NCBI RefSeq assembly: GCF_020711255.1
Contig: NZ_JAJFAW010000001.1
Coordinates: forward strand, 124,001 to 188,000
Direction: 5' to 3'
Length of the DNA: 64,000 nucleotides
From: Hymenobacter plasmatis
GTDB taxonomy: Bacteria > Bacteroidota > Bacteroidia > Cytophagales > Hymenobacteraceae
The position numbers were made by a program, and so were the translations under genes. Positions within the stretch are counted from its first letter, which is position 1, and each line of letters starts with the position of its first letter. Below, piece by piece: positions 47,431 through 57,500 of the stretch. The notes below the pieces were generated by a model that saw only the letters and a list, made by a program, of their open reading frames with translations, had not been told where the DNA came from and ran no database searches.

Positions 47431-48087
47431 CTAAGACACGCGCTTCTTTTCTCCGCCCACCATGCGCGAAATCAGCCCGTGGTCCTCACTGATTTCGGCC
47501 CACACCACGCCTACCACATGGATGACAATGAAGCCGATAATCAGGAACATGGTCACGTTGTGCGTTTCCTCGGCCAGGTGATGGATGCCCTTCAGCCAGG
47601 ATACGTCCTCATATATCAAAATGAGGCCGGTTGCTACCATAATGGTGATGAAGAGGTAAAACAGTGCGTAGGTGGCTTTGGCGAACAGAATTTTACCGGC
47701 TTTGCTCTTGTCGGCGGGCGGGGCCAGGCGGTAGCGACGCAGAATTTCCATCAGCCGCGCCGAGAAGCGCAGCTCCGAAGGCCCCGTCAGCTGCAGGCCG
47801 AACCGCATCACCCAAAGCGCCACCAGTGCCCACCCGAAGTAAATGTGCCAGGCCCAGATACGCTCGCTGATGATGTGGGCCAGCTCGCGTGCCTGTGGCA
47901 CTGAAACATCTTTGCCGGAAGACTGAAGCTCCGATACTGCCGATTTGGATTTGACAATCACCTTCTGAAACAGAATGGTCATCAGCTGTAGACTGATGAG
48001 CAGCGCGTTGGCCCAGTGCCAGAACCGCATCGAGGCGCGGTAGTCTTTGATAGGTACTTCGACGGCAGGGGCAATACTGGTGTTCAT
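47431..48087 (-). CDS. Cytochrome b/b561-type membrane protein
   Basis: The 218-residue product has four helices, with heme-ligand candidates in RFWHWANALLISLQ (helix 1), IWAWHIYFGWALVALWVMRF (helix 2), and the final helix GFIVIHVVGVVWAEI preceded by AEETHNVTMF. This is the layout of Ni/Fe-hydrogenase-type and eukaryotic-like b561 cytochromes, which pass electrons between quinone and a periplasmic partner. No partner is encoded beside it; the partner is unknown. It starts 15 bases before the aminotransferase gene in the opposite sense of reading order (same strand, downstream), so the two probably share a transcript. Confidence 0.85.
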   Translation of the reverse strand: MNTSIAPAVEVPIKDYRASMRFWHWANALLISLQLMTILFQKVIVKSKSAVSELQSSGKDVSVPQARELAHIISERIWAWHIYFGWALVALWVMRFGLQLTGPSELRFSARLMEILRRYRLAPPADKSKAGKILFAKATYALFYLFITIMVATGLILIYEDVSWLKGIHHLAEETHNVTMFLIIGFIVIHVVGVVWAEISEDHGLISRMVGGEKKRVS

Positions 48088-48101
48088 AGGCGGTCAGAAA
48101 A

Positions 48102-49343
48102 TCAAATGGTAATGGCAGTTGCGGCTTCTACGGTAGCGGCTGGCAGCGGTTCGGTGCGGCCGGGGTAAGCCAGCAGGGCAAGCTCCAGGCAGGTGAGGGC
48201 CGCCGCCAAATCGGTGCGGTTGAGCACGTAGGCCAGGCGCACTTCCTGCCGCCCCAGGCCCGGCGTTTGGTAGAAGCCGTTGGCCGGCGAAAGCATCAGG
48301 GTTTGGTTTTCGTAGGAAAAGCTTTCCAGCAGCCACCGGCCAAACTCCTCGGTGTCGTCGACGGGCAGGTGGGCCAGTACGTAAAACGCCCCGCCGGGGC
48401 GCGGGCACACCACGCCGGGCATGGCCTGCAGGCGCGCCACGGTCAGGTCGCGCCGGGCCAGGTACTCGGCCTTGCTCTCGTCGAAATACGACTCGGGCAG
48501 CTCCGAAGCCGCTTCGGCCAGCAGCATGCCCAGGCCGGGCGGGCTCACCCGCATCTGGGCAAAGCGGAAGGCGGCCATGTACACTTGCTTATTGAGCGTG
48601 ACCAGCGCGCCCACGCGGGCCCCGCAGGCGCTGTAGCGCTTCGAAATGGTATCCACCACCACCACGTGCTGCTCGGCCCCGGGCAGCTGCAGCGCGCTCA
48701 CGTAGGGCGCGTCGTAGCAAAATTCCCGGTAGGCCTCGTCCGACAGCAGGTACAGGTCGTGCGCTTGGCACAGCCCGAGAATGCTTTCCAGCTCGGCGCG
48801 GCTGTACACGTAGCCGGTGGGGTTGCTGGGGTTGCAGATGAGAATGGCCCGCGTGCGGGGCGAGAGCACGCGCTCAAAGTCGGCCAGCGGGGGCAGGGCA
48901 AACCCGTTTTCGATGTGCGCCGTGACGGGCACAATGGTCACACCGGCCGCGATAGCAAAGGCCGTGTACGTGCCATAAAACGGCTCCGGGATAATGACTT
49001 CGTCGCCGGGGTTGAGGCAAGTGAGCAGGGCAAACAGAATGGCCTCGCTGCCACCGGTAGTCACGATAATGTCCTCGAAGGCCACTGGCAGGCTGGCCCG
49101 CTGGTAGTAGGCCGCCAGTTTGCGCCGGTAGCTTTCGGTGCCCGCGCCGTGGCTGTAGCCCAGCACGCGCACGTCGGCGGTGCGCACCGCTTCCATAGCA
49201 GCGGGCGGAGTCTCAATGTCGGGTTGGCCGATGTTGAGCGGGTACACAATTTTGCCCTGAAGCCGGGCTGCTTCGGCATAAGGCGCTAGCTTACGAAACG
49301 GCGAAACGGGCATGGCCTGCCCTCGCAGTGATACTTCTAACAT
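48102..49343 (-). CDS. Pyridoxal phosphate-dependent aminotransferase, class I/II
   Basis: The 413-residue product starts at ATG 49343 (MLEVSLRGQAMPVSPFRKLA). PLP lysine in DTISKRYSACGARVG near residue 235; phosphate-binding and ring residues in TTGGSEAI, NPSNPTGYVYSRAELE and DEAYREFCYD. It is a fold-type I enzyme of the aspartate/alanine aminotransferase group; the amino donor cannot be fixed. Cytoplasmic. It ends 14 bases before the cytochrome b gene on the same strand, suggesting cotranscription, though no pathway links the two. Confidence 0.92.
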   Translation of the reverse strand: MLEVSLRGQAMPVSPFRKLAPYAEAARLQGKIVYPLNIGQPDIETPPAAMEAVRTADVRVLGYSHGAGTESYRRKLAAYYQRASLPVAFEDIIVTTGGSEAILFALLTCLNPGDEVIIPEPFYGTYTAFAIAAGVTIVPVTAHIENGFALPPLADFERVLSPRTRAILICNPSNPTGYVYSRAELESILGLCQAHDLYLLSDEAYREFCYDAPYVSALQLPGAEQHVVVVDTISKRYSACGARVGALVTLNKQVYMAAFRFAQMRVSPPGLGMLLAEAASELPESYFDESKAEYLARRDLTVARLQAMPGVVCPRPGGAFYVLAHLPVDDTEEFGRWLLESFSYENQTLMLSPANGFYQTPGLGRQEVRLAYVLNRTDLAAALTCLELALLAYPGRTEPLPAATVEAATAITI

Positions 49344-49479
49344 ATAGGTAAAGTTAAGAGCGGCCACCCGGCTAAGCGCCAGAAAGCCTGATGACTAAGC
49401 GGCCGGCCCCAGGCTGGCACCGCGCCAGAACGTGGGCCCGGCCGCTTCGTCATCTGCGAAATATAATTCCCAGAGGCGG

Positions 49480-50463
49480 TTATAAGTACTTCTTGTAGAG
49501 ATTATAGAGAATGCGGTTGTCGGCGTCGGTCAGCGGCGCGGTTACATTTTGCTGAATGAAATGGCGCTTGAACGCCTGAATGGCCGCCGGCAAGTCGCGG
49601 GTGTCGTACCCAATGATACGCAACGCTTCCTGCGGGTTGAAAGTCGCCTGCGCCCCGTTTAGGCGCGCCAGCTGCGCATCAACAATAGCAGTATCCCGCA
49701 GGATGGAGCCCAGCGAATTGCCGTTGGGCAAGGGCAGGCTGCCGGCCAGGGCCACTGTGCTGTCCACCAGCGTGCTATCGGGCAGGGTGGGGGTACCGGG
49801 CGGGCTGGGAAGCGGGCCCGCATCGTACCACAGGCCAAACCCGTTATCGGCCAGCCGCTTCCAGGGAAACAAGGCGCTGGGGTCGTTTTTGCGGCTGGGG
49901 GCAATGTCAGAGTGGCCAATGAAATTGGCCGTGGGGATGCCGTAGGCCTTCTTTAGGCCCGCCAGCACTTTCAGCAGGCTGGCTATTTGCAGCTCGCTGA
50001 AGGGCTCGGTGCCGTTGTTATCCAGCTCAATTCCGATGGACGCGGAGTTGATGTCGGTGGTGTTGCCCCACTTGGCCACGCCGCCGTGCCAGGCCCGCAG
50101 GTAGTCGTTGAGCATGTGGTACACCTGGCCGTCGCGCCCAATCACGTAGTGCGCGCTCACCTGGGTGCGGGGTAGCGTAAACGTCTTCAGCGTCTGCGCC
50201 GTGGAGTCCTGGGCCGTGTGGTGGATAACGACCAGGTTGGGCTTGCGCAGGTTGAAGTTGGTGGTGCCCACCCAATACTTGCCCAGCAGCAGGCTATCGG
50301 CCCCCGGCGTGGGCACAGGCATCGTGCGCAAGGACTTGGCGTAGGCCTTCACCTGCTTCTTGTAGGAGCGGTTGGTGGTGGCGTAGGGGTTCTGCACGGC
50401 GCAGGAAGCAAGAGTGGCCGCCACCATGCCAAGCAATAAATTCAGAAATCTAGTTTGAGTCAT
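49480..50463 (-). CDS. N-acetylmuramoyl-L-alanine amidase, lipoprotein (amidase_2)
   Basis: The 327-residue product starts at ATG 50463 (MTQTRFLNLLLGM). Lipobox ATLASC gives a lipidated Cys near residue 21. The amidase_2 (PGRP-like) domain at about 75-225 has zinc ligands in VVIHHTAQ, AWHGGVAKWG and FIGHSDIAPSRKNDP. A C-terminal peptidoglycan-interacting helical region resembles that of AmiD. It cleaves the amide between N-acetylmuramic acid and L-alanine during wall recycling. A 130-base gap separates it from the aminotransferase. Confidence 0.9.
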   Translation of the reverse strand: MTQTRFLNLLLGMVAATLASCAVQNPYATTNRSYKKQVKAYAKSLRTMPVPTPGADSLLLGKYWVGTTNFNLRKPNLVVIHHTAQDSTAQTLKTFTLPRTQVSAHYVIGRDGQVYHMLNDYLRAWHGGVAKWGNTTDINSASIGIELDNNGTEPFSELQIASLLKVLAGLKKAYGIPTANFIGHSDIAPSRKNDPSALFPWKRLADNGFGLWYDAGPLPSPPGTPTLPDSTLVDSTVALAGSLPLPNGNSLGSILRDTAIVDAQLARLNGAQATFNPQEALRIIGYDTRDLPAAIQAFKRHFIQQNVTAPLTDADNRILYNLYKKYL

Positions 50464-50608
50464 AGAGCACGAAGAAAGCACCAAAGGTCAATGGTTGAGC
50501 CGTAAGATTGGCTTCGGACAGGACATCTTACTACAACACCATTACCTTGGATGAAAGGCAAAACTAGTGTTTGCTACCTTGCCGAAATTCGCTTCACGTA
50601 GCTCAAGA

Positions 50609-51676
50609 ATGAAAATTCTACTCATCGGCGGCACAAAGTTCCTGGGGCGCCACTTGGTTGTGGCGGCACAGGAACGTCGGCACGACGTCACGATTTTCCA
50701 TCGCGGCCATCACTCATCGGCTGGCCTCGAAGGAATTGAAGAAATATGTGGCGATAGAAACGAAGACTTGAGCCAACTGCAGGGCCGCCAGTGGGACGCC
50801 GTAATTGACACCTGCGGCTACCTGCCGCAAACCGTCAAAGCATCGGCCGAGGCCTTGAGAAACGCCGCCGGGCAGTACGTTTTCATTTCCAGTGTTTCGG
50901 CCTACACCGATTTCAAGCTAGCCGATTATAACGAAACGACTCCGCTGGCCACCCTGACCCCCGCGCAAGCGGCGACGGTGGCCGCCATCGACCCCAAAGC
51001 AGATATCACGGCTGCCGGCCTAGGAGAGCTGTATGGCGCCCTAAAAGCAAGGTGCGAGCACGAGGCCCAGCAGGTTTTCGACGCCCGTACCCTGGTTATT
51101 CGGCCGGGCTTACTAGTCGGCCCCCTGGACCCCACTGACCGGTTCACTTATTGGGTCAGTCGGGTGGCCCGGGGCGGCGAGGTGCTGGCACCGGGCAGCC
51201 CCAATCGGTTCGTTCAATTTATGGATGCCCGGGACTTAGCCCAATGGATTGTTGAGCTACTAGAGCGCAACGCCGCCGGTGTTTTTAATGCGGCCTGCCC
51301 TCCATTCAGCCTCACGTTTGCCCAACTGCTGGAAGCCATAAAGGCCGTGAGCCAGAGCGACGCCTATTTTACGTGGGCCGACGACGCATTTCTAAAGCAG
51401 CAAGGGGTGAAGGAGTGGAGCGAGATGCCCCTGTACTTAGCTCAATCCAGCCAGGAAACCAGTGGTTTTATGGCGGCAAACATCGACAAAGCCCTTGCCG
51501 CAAACCTCACGTTCCGTCCCCTTGCCGATACCATTCGGGACACGCTGGCGTGGCATGCCACCCAGCCCGGTCCCCTACAAGCAGGCCTTGAATATGCGCG
51601 AGAAAAAAAGCTGCTAGATACCTGGCACCGCACCAGCAAAGGCGCTGGTATTACTCCGGCTGCCGATACCCGATGA
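50609..51676 (+). CDS. NAD-dependent epimerase/dehydratase family protein
   Basis: The 355-residue extended SDR starts at ATG 50609, ten bases after a TAGCTCAAG motif. Nucleotide-binding GGTKFLGRHL at about 7-16, active-site strand VFISSVSAYTD and Y-x3-K seen as ELYGALKARCE near residue 155. The opening GGTKFLGRH is shared with plant-type CSP41 and related reductase/epimerase proteins rather than UDP-glucose 4-epimerase. Substrate unknown. It is followed by a perfect terminator. Confidence 0.88.
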   Translation: MKILLIGGTKFLGRHLVVAAQERRHDVTIFHRGHHSSAGLEGIEEICGDRNEDLSQLQGRQWDAVIDTCGYLPQTVKASAEALRNAAGQYVFISSVSAYTDFKLADYNETTPLATLTPAQAATVAAIDPKADITAAGLGELYGALKARCEHEAQQVFDARTLVIRPGLLVGPLDPTDRFTYWVSRVARGGEVLAPGSPNRFVQFMDARDLAQWIVELLERNAAGVFNAACPPFSLTFAQLLEAIKAVSQSDAYFTWADDAFLKQQGVKEWSEMPLYLAQSSQETSGFMAANIDKALAANLTFRPLADTIRDTLAWHATQPGPLQAGLEYAREKKLLDTWHRTSKGAGITPAADTR

Positions 51677-51696
51677 GGTTTTAGCTCAAGACCATC

Positions 51697-51746
51697 AAAC
51701 AGAAGAAGGCCCCCGCAACAGCTGTTGCGGGGGCCTTCTTCTGTTT
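51697..51746. terminator. Perfect 24-base-arm terminator
   Basis: Perfect complementary 24-base arms beginning AAACAGAAGAAGGCCCCCGC, with a two-base GC loop. Placed between the convergent epimerase and rny genes and usable by both. Confidence 0.9.
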
Positions 51747-51766
51747 AGCGCTTAGGAATCGCCGCT

Positions 51767-53455
51767 TTACTTGGCGTACGCCACGGCGCGCATCTCCCGG
51801 ATTACGGTGATTTTAATTTGGCCCGGGTACTGCATTTCCTTCTCAATCTTCTGCGAGATTTCGAAACTCAGCTCGGCGGCGCGCTCGTCGGTCACGTTCT
51901 CGGCGTCTACCATCACGCGCAGCTCGCGGCCGGCCTGAATGGCAAAGCACTGGTTCACGCCCTTGAAGCCGTTGGCGGTTTCTTCGAGCTGCTTGAGGCG
52001 CTTGATGTAGCTTTCCATCATCTCGCGGCGGGCGCCGGGGCGCGAGCCCGAAATGGCGTCGCAGGCCTGCACGAGCGGCGAAATCATGGCCGTCATCTCA
52101 ATTTCGTCGTGGTGGGCACCGATGGCGTTCACCACGTCGGGGTGCTCTTTCCATTTCTTGGCCATCTCCATGCCCAGGATGGCGTGGGGCAGCTCGGGCT
52201 CCTCGGTGCTCACCTTGCCGATGTCGTGGAGCAGGCCGGCGCGCTTGGCTTTCTTCACGTCGAGGCCCATCTCGGCGGCCATGGTGGCGCAGAGGTTGGC
52301 TACTTCGCGTGAGTGCTGCAGCAGGTTTTGGCCGTAGCTGGAGCGGAAACGCATGCGGCCCACCATCTTAATCAGCTCGGGGTGCAGGCCGTGAATGCCG
52401 AGGTCGATGATGGTTTTTTCGCCGATTTCGACGATTTCCTCCTCGATGTTCTTGCGCGTTTTGGCCACAATTTCCTCCACGCGGGCGGGGTGAATCCGGC
52501 CGTCCTTCACTAGCAAGTGCAGGGAAAGGCGGGCAATTTCGCGGCGCACCGGGTCGAAGCCCGAGATGATGATGGCCTCGGGGGTGTCGTCCACAATGAT
52601 TTCAACGCCGGTAGCGGCTTCCAGCGCGCGGATGTTGCGGCCCTCGCGGCCGATGATTTTACCTTTTACGTCGTCGCTTTCAATGTTGAAAATCGACACG
52701 CAGTTCTCAATGGCGTGCTCCGAAGCGGTGCGCTGAATCGTTTCCAGCACAATCTTCTTGGCGTCCTTGGTAGCCGTCAGCTTGGCCTGGGCCACGGTGT
52801 CCTTCACGTAGGAGCTGGCCTGAATCTGGGCTTCGTTTTTCAGCGATTCTACCAGCTGCTCGCGGGCCTCGGCGGCCGTCAGGTTGGCGATGGTTTCGAG
52901 CTGGCGCTGCACCGAGTGGAGCTGCTCTTCGGCTTCTTTTTGCTTTTCTTCCAGCTCAGCCATCGCCTCTTCGTGGTCGATGCGGCGCTTTTCGGCCTGG
53001 CTTTCCAGCTTGTCGCGCAGCTGCTGGGTGTCAGTTTGGTTTTTCTCGCGGGCTTTTTCCAGCTCCACTTCCTTGCGCTGCAGCTGCTCGAGCTGGCGCT
53101 GGGTGGTTTCGGTGAGCAGCTTGATGCTCTGCTCTTGCTCTACTACGCCCTGGCGGCGGTCGGTTAGCTCTTGCTCGAGGGCCTGCTTGAGGCGGCGGCT
53201 TTCGACATCAAACTCGTTGCGGAGGTTCTTGAACTTGTTCTTGGACTGCTCCAGGCGCTCGTCGGCCTGCTTGATTTTCTCGTCGCGGAGGCGGTTGCCT
53301 TTCTCCTCGGCGTCGCGGAGGATTTGTTGGGCCCGGGCCGTGGCCTGGCCTTCGTGGTCCAGCCGGGCTTTGCCGGCCAGCTGCTTGCCAATCACGAAGC
53401 CCGCCACAAGGGCGACCACCGCGGTCAGCAAACAGTACATTATTATGGGGGACAT
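51767..53455 (-). CDS. rny: Ribonuclease Y
   Basis: The 562-residue product starts at ATG 53455 ([20 protein letters not shown]), with an N-terminal membrane anchor. A long coiled coil follows (about 25-230), then a KH domain (about 250-315, [20 protein letters not shown]) and an HD domain with catalytic LLHDIGK near residue 410. RNase Y cleaves single-stranded mRNA to start decay. Its neighbour zapA and the coiled-coil gene lie upstream on the same strand, a common Bacteroidota order. An RNA-like structure may lie in the 128-base gap before the start. Confidence 0.96.
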   Translation of the reverse strand: MSPIIMYCLLTAVVALVAGFVIGKQLAGKARLDHEGQATARAQQILRDAEEKGNRLRDEKIKQADERLEQSKNKFKNLRNEFDVESRRLKQALEQELTDRRQGVVEQEQSIKLLTETTQRQLEQLQRKEVELEKAREKNQTDTQQLRDKLESQAEKRRIDHEEAMAELEEKQKEAEEQLHSVQRQLETIANLTAAEAREQLVESLKNEAQIQASSYVKDTVAQAKLTATKDAKKIVLETIQRTASEHAIENCVSIFNIESDDVKGKIIGREGRNIRALEAATGVEIIVDDTPEAIIISGFDPVRREIARLSLHLLVKDGRIHPARVEEIVAKTRKNIEEEIVEIGEKTIIDLGIHGLHPELIKMVGRMRFRSSYGQNLLQHSREVANLCATMAAEMGLDVKKAKRAGLLHDIGKVSTEEPELPHAILGMEMAKKWKEHPDVVNAIGAHHDEIEMTAMISPLVQACDAISGSRPGARREMMESYIKRLKQLEETANGFKGVNQCFAIQAGRELRVMVDAENVTDERAAELSFEISQKIEKEMQYPGQIKITVIREMRAVAYAK

Positions 53456-53474
53456 ATCAGTATGGTTTTGGAAT

Positions 53475-53583
53475 GGGTGAAAACCATAACTGGGAGGAAC
53501 AGTTTTGCCCGGGCTAAAGCGGTAGCGGCCGATTGCCGCGCCGCCCTGCCGGGCCAACGAGTGTGCGGTGCCGGGCGAGGGGA
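53475..53583 (-). ncRNA. Candidate structured RNA (possible 6S-type) between zapA and rny
   Basis: The 128-base gap can fold: GCCCGG near its 5' end pairs with CCGGGC near its 3' end, and an inner hairpin GCGGC-AATCG-GCCGC forms the tip, giving a rod with an open middle. In many Bacteroidota the 6S RNA gene is placed beside zapA and rny (recalled knowledge, not checked here). The stretch is GC-rich enough that the pairing could be chance. Confidence 0.35.
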
Positions 53584-53877
53584 TTACCTCGCCGGCACCA
53601 CGCCTGATAGCAGCTCGTCGAAACGAGCCAGCCGCTCGGTTAGCGCCGCATCGGTGCCATCCTTTTCCTTGCTCACTTTCAATTGGTCGGCCATGGTGGC
53701 CAGCGCAATCATGGCCAGTAAGTCCTGCTTGTCCTGAATGCCGTAGCCCTCCCGAAACTCGCGCAGCTTGTCGCTCAGCAGCCGCCCGGCCAAGCGCAGC
53801 CGTTCCTCATCCTGCACAGATACGCGCATGGGATAGTCCCGGTCAGCAATACGAATTTTGATGGCTAGTTCGCTCAT
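53584..53877 (-). CDS. zapA: Cell division protein ZapA
   Basis: The 97-residue product fits the ZapA family: N-terminal domain [20 protein letters not shown], followed by [16 protein letters not shown] and a C-terminal coiled coil ([18 protein letters not shown]). ZapA binds FtsZ and promotes Z-ring assembly in the cytoplasm. It stands between a coiled-coil gene and rny. Confidence 0.92.
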   Translation of the reverse strand: MSELAIKIRIADRDYPMRVSVQDEERLRLAGRLLSDKLREFREGYGIQDKQDLLAMIALATMADQLKVSKEKDGTDAALTERLARFDELLSGVVPAR

Positions 53878-53916
53878 AAGGCGGAAGTTACGGCGGTGGG
53901 GGTGAAGGTCAGTGGG

Positions 53917-54213
53917 TTAGTCTCTCAAATAGGCAAGACACTTGTCCAGTTCGCGGATGTATTCGTTGAGGCGCAGTTTTAATTCGTTGGCGTGGGTGGG
54001 TTCCCCAGCTATGGTGTGTACAAGTTTAACAATATTTTCCTGGTTTTGTCGCTCCTTGAGCTGTCGGTCTCGCTCGCGCACATCGGCCCGCAGCTGCTGC
54101 ACGGTGGTATTGGCATCGGCCAGCTCTTCACGCAATTGCTGATAGGCAGCCACTAAGGTGGTAATCTGCCGCTCCAGGCGGTCGAGTTGCGCAAGCTGTT
54201 GGGAAGAGGCCAC
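53917..54213 (-). CDS. Small coiled-coil protein upstream of zapA
   Basis: The 98-residue product starts at GTG 54213 (MASSQQLAQLDRLERQITTL). Almost all of it is heptad-repeat coiled coil (QQLREELADANTTVQQLRA), with a single Cys near the end. It lies 39 bases before zapA on the same strand. Placement and ZapB-like shape suggest a division accessory protein, but no homology to ZapB is visible. Confidence 0.78.
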   Translation of the reverse strand: MASSQQLAQLDRLERQITTLVAAYQQLREELADANTTVQQLRADVRERDRQLKERQNQENIVKLVHTIAGEPTHANELKLRLNEYIRELDKCLAYLRD

Positions 54214-54525
54214 GGTCGAGATAATTTTTGCGTGAAGATAAAGCGGGTCCCCGAAAGCTACGCTTTACCAGGGACCCGCTTGCAACTTACTACTCAGGCA
54301 GCTTTGTAATTGGTCTAGCTGGCCGGCTGAAATGGAAGCCTTGCTAAGAAGCTGAACCATGTCTTTATAAACAAGAACGTCCTGCTGAAAAAAGAACGTC
54401 ATGCTGAGCGGAGCCGAAGCATCTCTACCGCTTCGTTTGATTTACTCTCGTGGTAGAGATGCTTCGGCTCCGCTCAGCATGACCGTTCAGTTAATGGGAA
54501 GATGCTGTTCAACCCGCTCCGCCGG
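54214..54525. other. Intergenic stretch with hairpin and repeat
   Basis: About 310 bases. A hairpin (54241-54281, AAGCGGGTCCC / GGGACCCGCTT) lies directly before the coiled-coil gene. A GTCATGCTGAGC-type repeat fills 54394-54488. On the minus strand the hairpin precedes the coiled-coil start, so it is a candidate terminator of the M16 gene or a leader structure. Confidence 0.6.
54394..54488. repeat. Hairpin repeat (GTCATGCTGAGC family)
   Basis: Arms of about 36 bases beginning GAACGTCATGCTGAGCGG and ending with the complement at 54488 (one extra C), loop of about 20 bases. Related to the repeats at 20144 and 63593. Confidence 0.82.
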
Positions 54526-57500
54526 CTAGCCTTTTTTCGTCTTGGTTTTCATTTTGCCATTGCCGTCTTTGGTTTTGGTCTTCTCATCAGCCGGAGCTGC
54601 GGCTGCCGGAGCTGCGGCTGCCGGAGCCGCGGCTGCCGGGGCTTGGGTGGCCGCCGGCGCCGCAGCCACTACCGGCTTGCCATCCAAATCCAGCTCAACT
54701 ACGGGGTAGCCCAAGGCTTGCAGGGCGGGCAGTTGCTTGCGGTCGCCCACCACCACGATGTACATCTTGTCGGCCGGCAGGTACTTCTTGGCCGAGGCCT
54801 GCACGTCTTCCTTGGTCAGCTTCTTGAGAATCTGGCTGCGCTCGTCCACAAACGAGGTGGGCAGGTTATACTCTACAATGCGGCTCAGAAACAGAGCTTT
54901 CTGCGGGCCGGTTTCGTAGCGCAGGGCGTCGCTCTGGCCAATGGACGTTTGCATGAGGCTCAGTTCTTCGTCGGAAATGCCGTTGGGGAAGTTGGTGATT
55001 TCGCTCATGAACTCCTTCACCGAGGGCGCCGTGGCATCGGCGCGCACGCCGGCCTGGGCCGTGAACGGGCCCGCATAGCTGGTGCCGGCAAAACCCGAGC
55101 GGGCGCCGTAGGTGTAGCCCTTGCTTTCGCGCAGGTTCATGTTGATGCGCGAGGTAAAGCCATCACCCAGCAGGTAGTTGGCCAGGTAGGCGCGGTAGAA
55201 TTCGCCGGTAGCGTCGTAGGGCAGGGCCAGGTAGCCGATGCGGATTTCTGACTGCGCGGCGCCGTCCTTATTCACGAAGTATACCGTGGTTTTGTCGGGC
55301 TGAGTCGCGGACAGGGCCACGTACAGGGTCACGTCCTTCTTGGGCCACGCTTTAAGGAAAGCCAGCTTGGGCGCAATCTCCTTTTGGTCTACATCGCCTA
55401 CTATGGTGAGGAAGCTAACGTTGGGCGCGTAGTTCTGCTGGTAGAACTGTTTCACGTCGTCGAGCGTGAGGCTGCCGACGGTAGCGGCATTGCCACTGGC
55501 CGGAATGCTCATCACGTCGTTGGGGCCGTAGAGCAGGCGGCTGTAGGTTTTGTCGGCAATGACTACCGGCAGGGTGTTCTGGTTGGCAATGCCTTCCAGG
55601 GTTTGCTTTTTCACGCGGCCAAAATCAGCGGGGTCGAAGCGCGGGTGCATGAGCCGCTCCTCTACCAAAGCAAGGGTGGCTGGCAGGTGTTTGGTCAGGC
55701 TGCGCACTGACACTAAGGTGCGGTCATCGCCAGCTGAGACCTGCACGCTGCTGCCCAGCTTGTCCAGGGCAGCTGTGAATTCCTCGGCCGTGTACTTCTC
55801 CGTCCCTTCGTTAAGCATGGCCGCCGTGAGGCTGGCCAGACCGGCTTTGGCGGGGTTGGCCTGCTCCAGCCGGTGACCGCCCAAGATGGTGAGCAGCATG
55901 GTCACGGCCGGAATCTCCGTGTTGCGCGTGCCGATGACCTTCAGGCCGTTGGCAAATTCCTCCCGGTACAAGGCCGGTACTTTTACAACCGGGTTGGCAC
56001 CCGCGGCGGGTGTCTTGCTGCGGTCAAAATTGTCGGTGGCCTTCACGTATTTCAGGCCGGCGTATTCATCTTTGGGAGCCTTGTAAGCCGACTTGTCGAT
56101 GGTGAAGTTGTCGGGCTTGGCCGGGGCCACGCCGCCGGTTTTGGGCACCACGCTTAAGATAACGGCGTGCTTGCCTTTGAGGTACTTGTCGTACACGCGC
56201 TGCACGTCGGCTTTGCTCAAGGCCTTGAGCTCTTTGGTCTCAACCGTGATGTAGTTCGGGTTATTGAAGAAGGTCTGGTTGGCGGCGAGCTGGCTCACTT
56301 TGCCGCTCACGCTGGCCAGGCCGTTCACCATCTGGGCTTCGGTTTGGGCCTTGAAGCGCCGCAGGTCGTCGTCGGTCACGCCGCGCTTCTCAAACTCGGC
56401 CATGGTGCTGCGCACGATGGTTTCAAGGCTGTCGAGGCCTTTGCCCGGAAAGGCGCGGGCCACAAAGCTGAACTGGCCAGCCAGCTCTGAGCCCCGCTGT
56501 GAGGCATTGGCCTGCACGGCCTTCTGGCTTTTCACCAGGTTTTTGTAGAGCAGGGAGGTTTTGCCCCCGCCCAGGATTTCCGACAATGCGCTCAGGGCCA
56601 AATCGTCCGGGTGGCCGGCGGGCACGGTCGGGTAGGTCATCTGCAGCATCGGGAAGCGGATATTGTCCTGGTAGCTCACGTAGCGGTCGGCGGTAAGCAC
56701 CGGCGTAGCCACTTTGGCTTTGGCCACGGCCGGGCCGCGCTTGATGGAGCCGAAGTACTTTTCTACCAGCTTCACCACCTGGGCCGGCTGCACGTCGCCG
56801 CCTATGGTGATTGTGGCGTTGTTGGGCCCGTACCAGCGCAGGAAAAATTTCTTCAAGTCCTCTACGTTGGAGCGGTCCAGGTCTTCCAGGTAGCCGATGG
56901 TCATCCAGGAATAGGGGTGCCCGTAGGGGTAGAGCGTCTTGCTCACGTATTCGCCGGCGAGACCGTAGGGGCGGTTGTCGTAGTTCTGACCCCGCTCGTT
57001 CTTCACGGTTGCGCGCTGCACCTCAAACCGCTCCTGCGTAACGGCGTCGAGCAGGAAGCCCATGCGGTCGGCTTCCAGCCACAGGGCGCGCTCCAGCTGA
57101 TTGTTGGGCAAGGTTTCGTAGTAGTTGGTGCGGTCTGTGTTGGTGGAGCCATTGTTTTGGCCCCCGGAGCCGATGGTCATCCGGTCGAAGGTGCCCTTCG
57201 GCGCGTGGTCAGAGCCTTCAAACATCATGTGCTCGAAGAAGTGAGCAAAGCCGGACTTGCCAATCTGCTCGCGGGCCGAACCCACGTGGTAGGTCACATC
57301 CACGTGTACCAAGGGGTCGGAATGGTCTTCGGATACGATGAGGGTCAGACCATTGGGCAGCACGTACTTCTCGTAGGGAATCACGAGCTGGCCGGGCTGC
57401 TTGGTCACCTTTTCCACCAGCTTGGTGCCGCCAGGCGTAGCCGTTAGGGCCTTGCCGGAAACAGCAGCAGGCTTAGCAGTTGGTTTGGGCGCTGGCTTTT

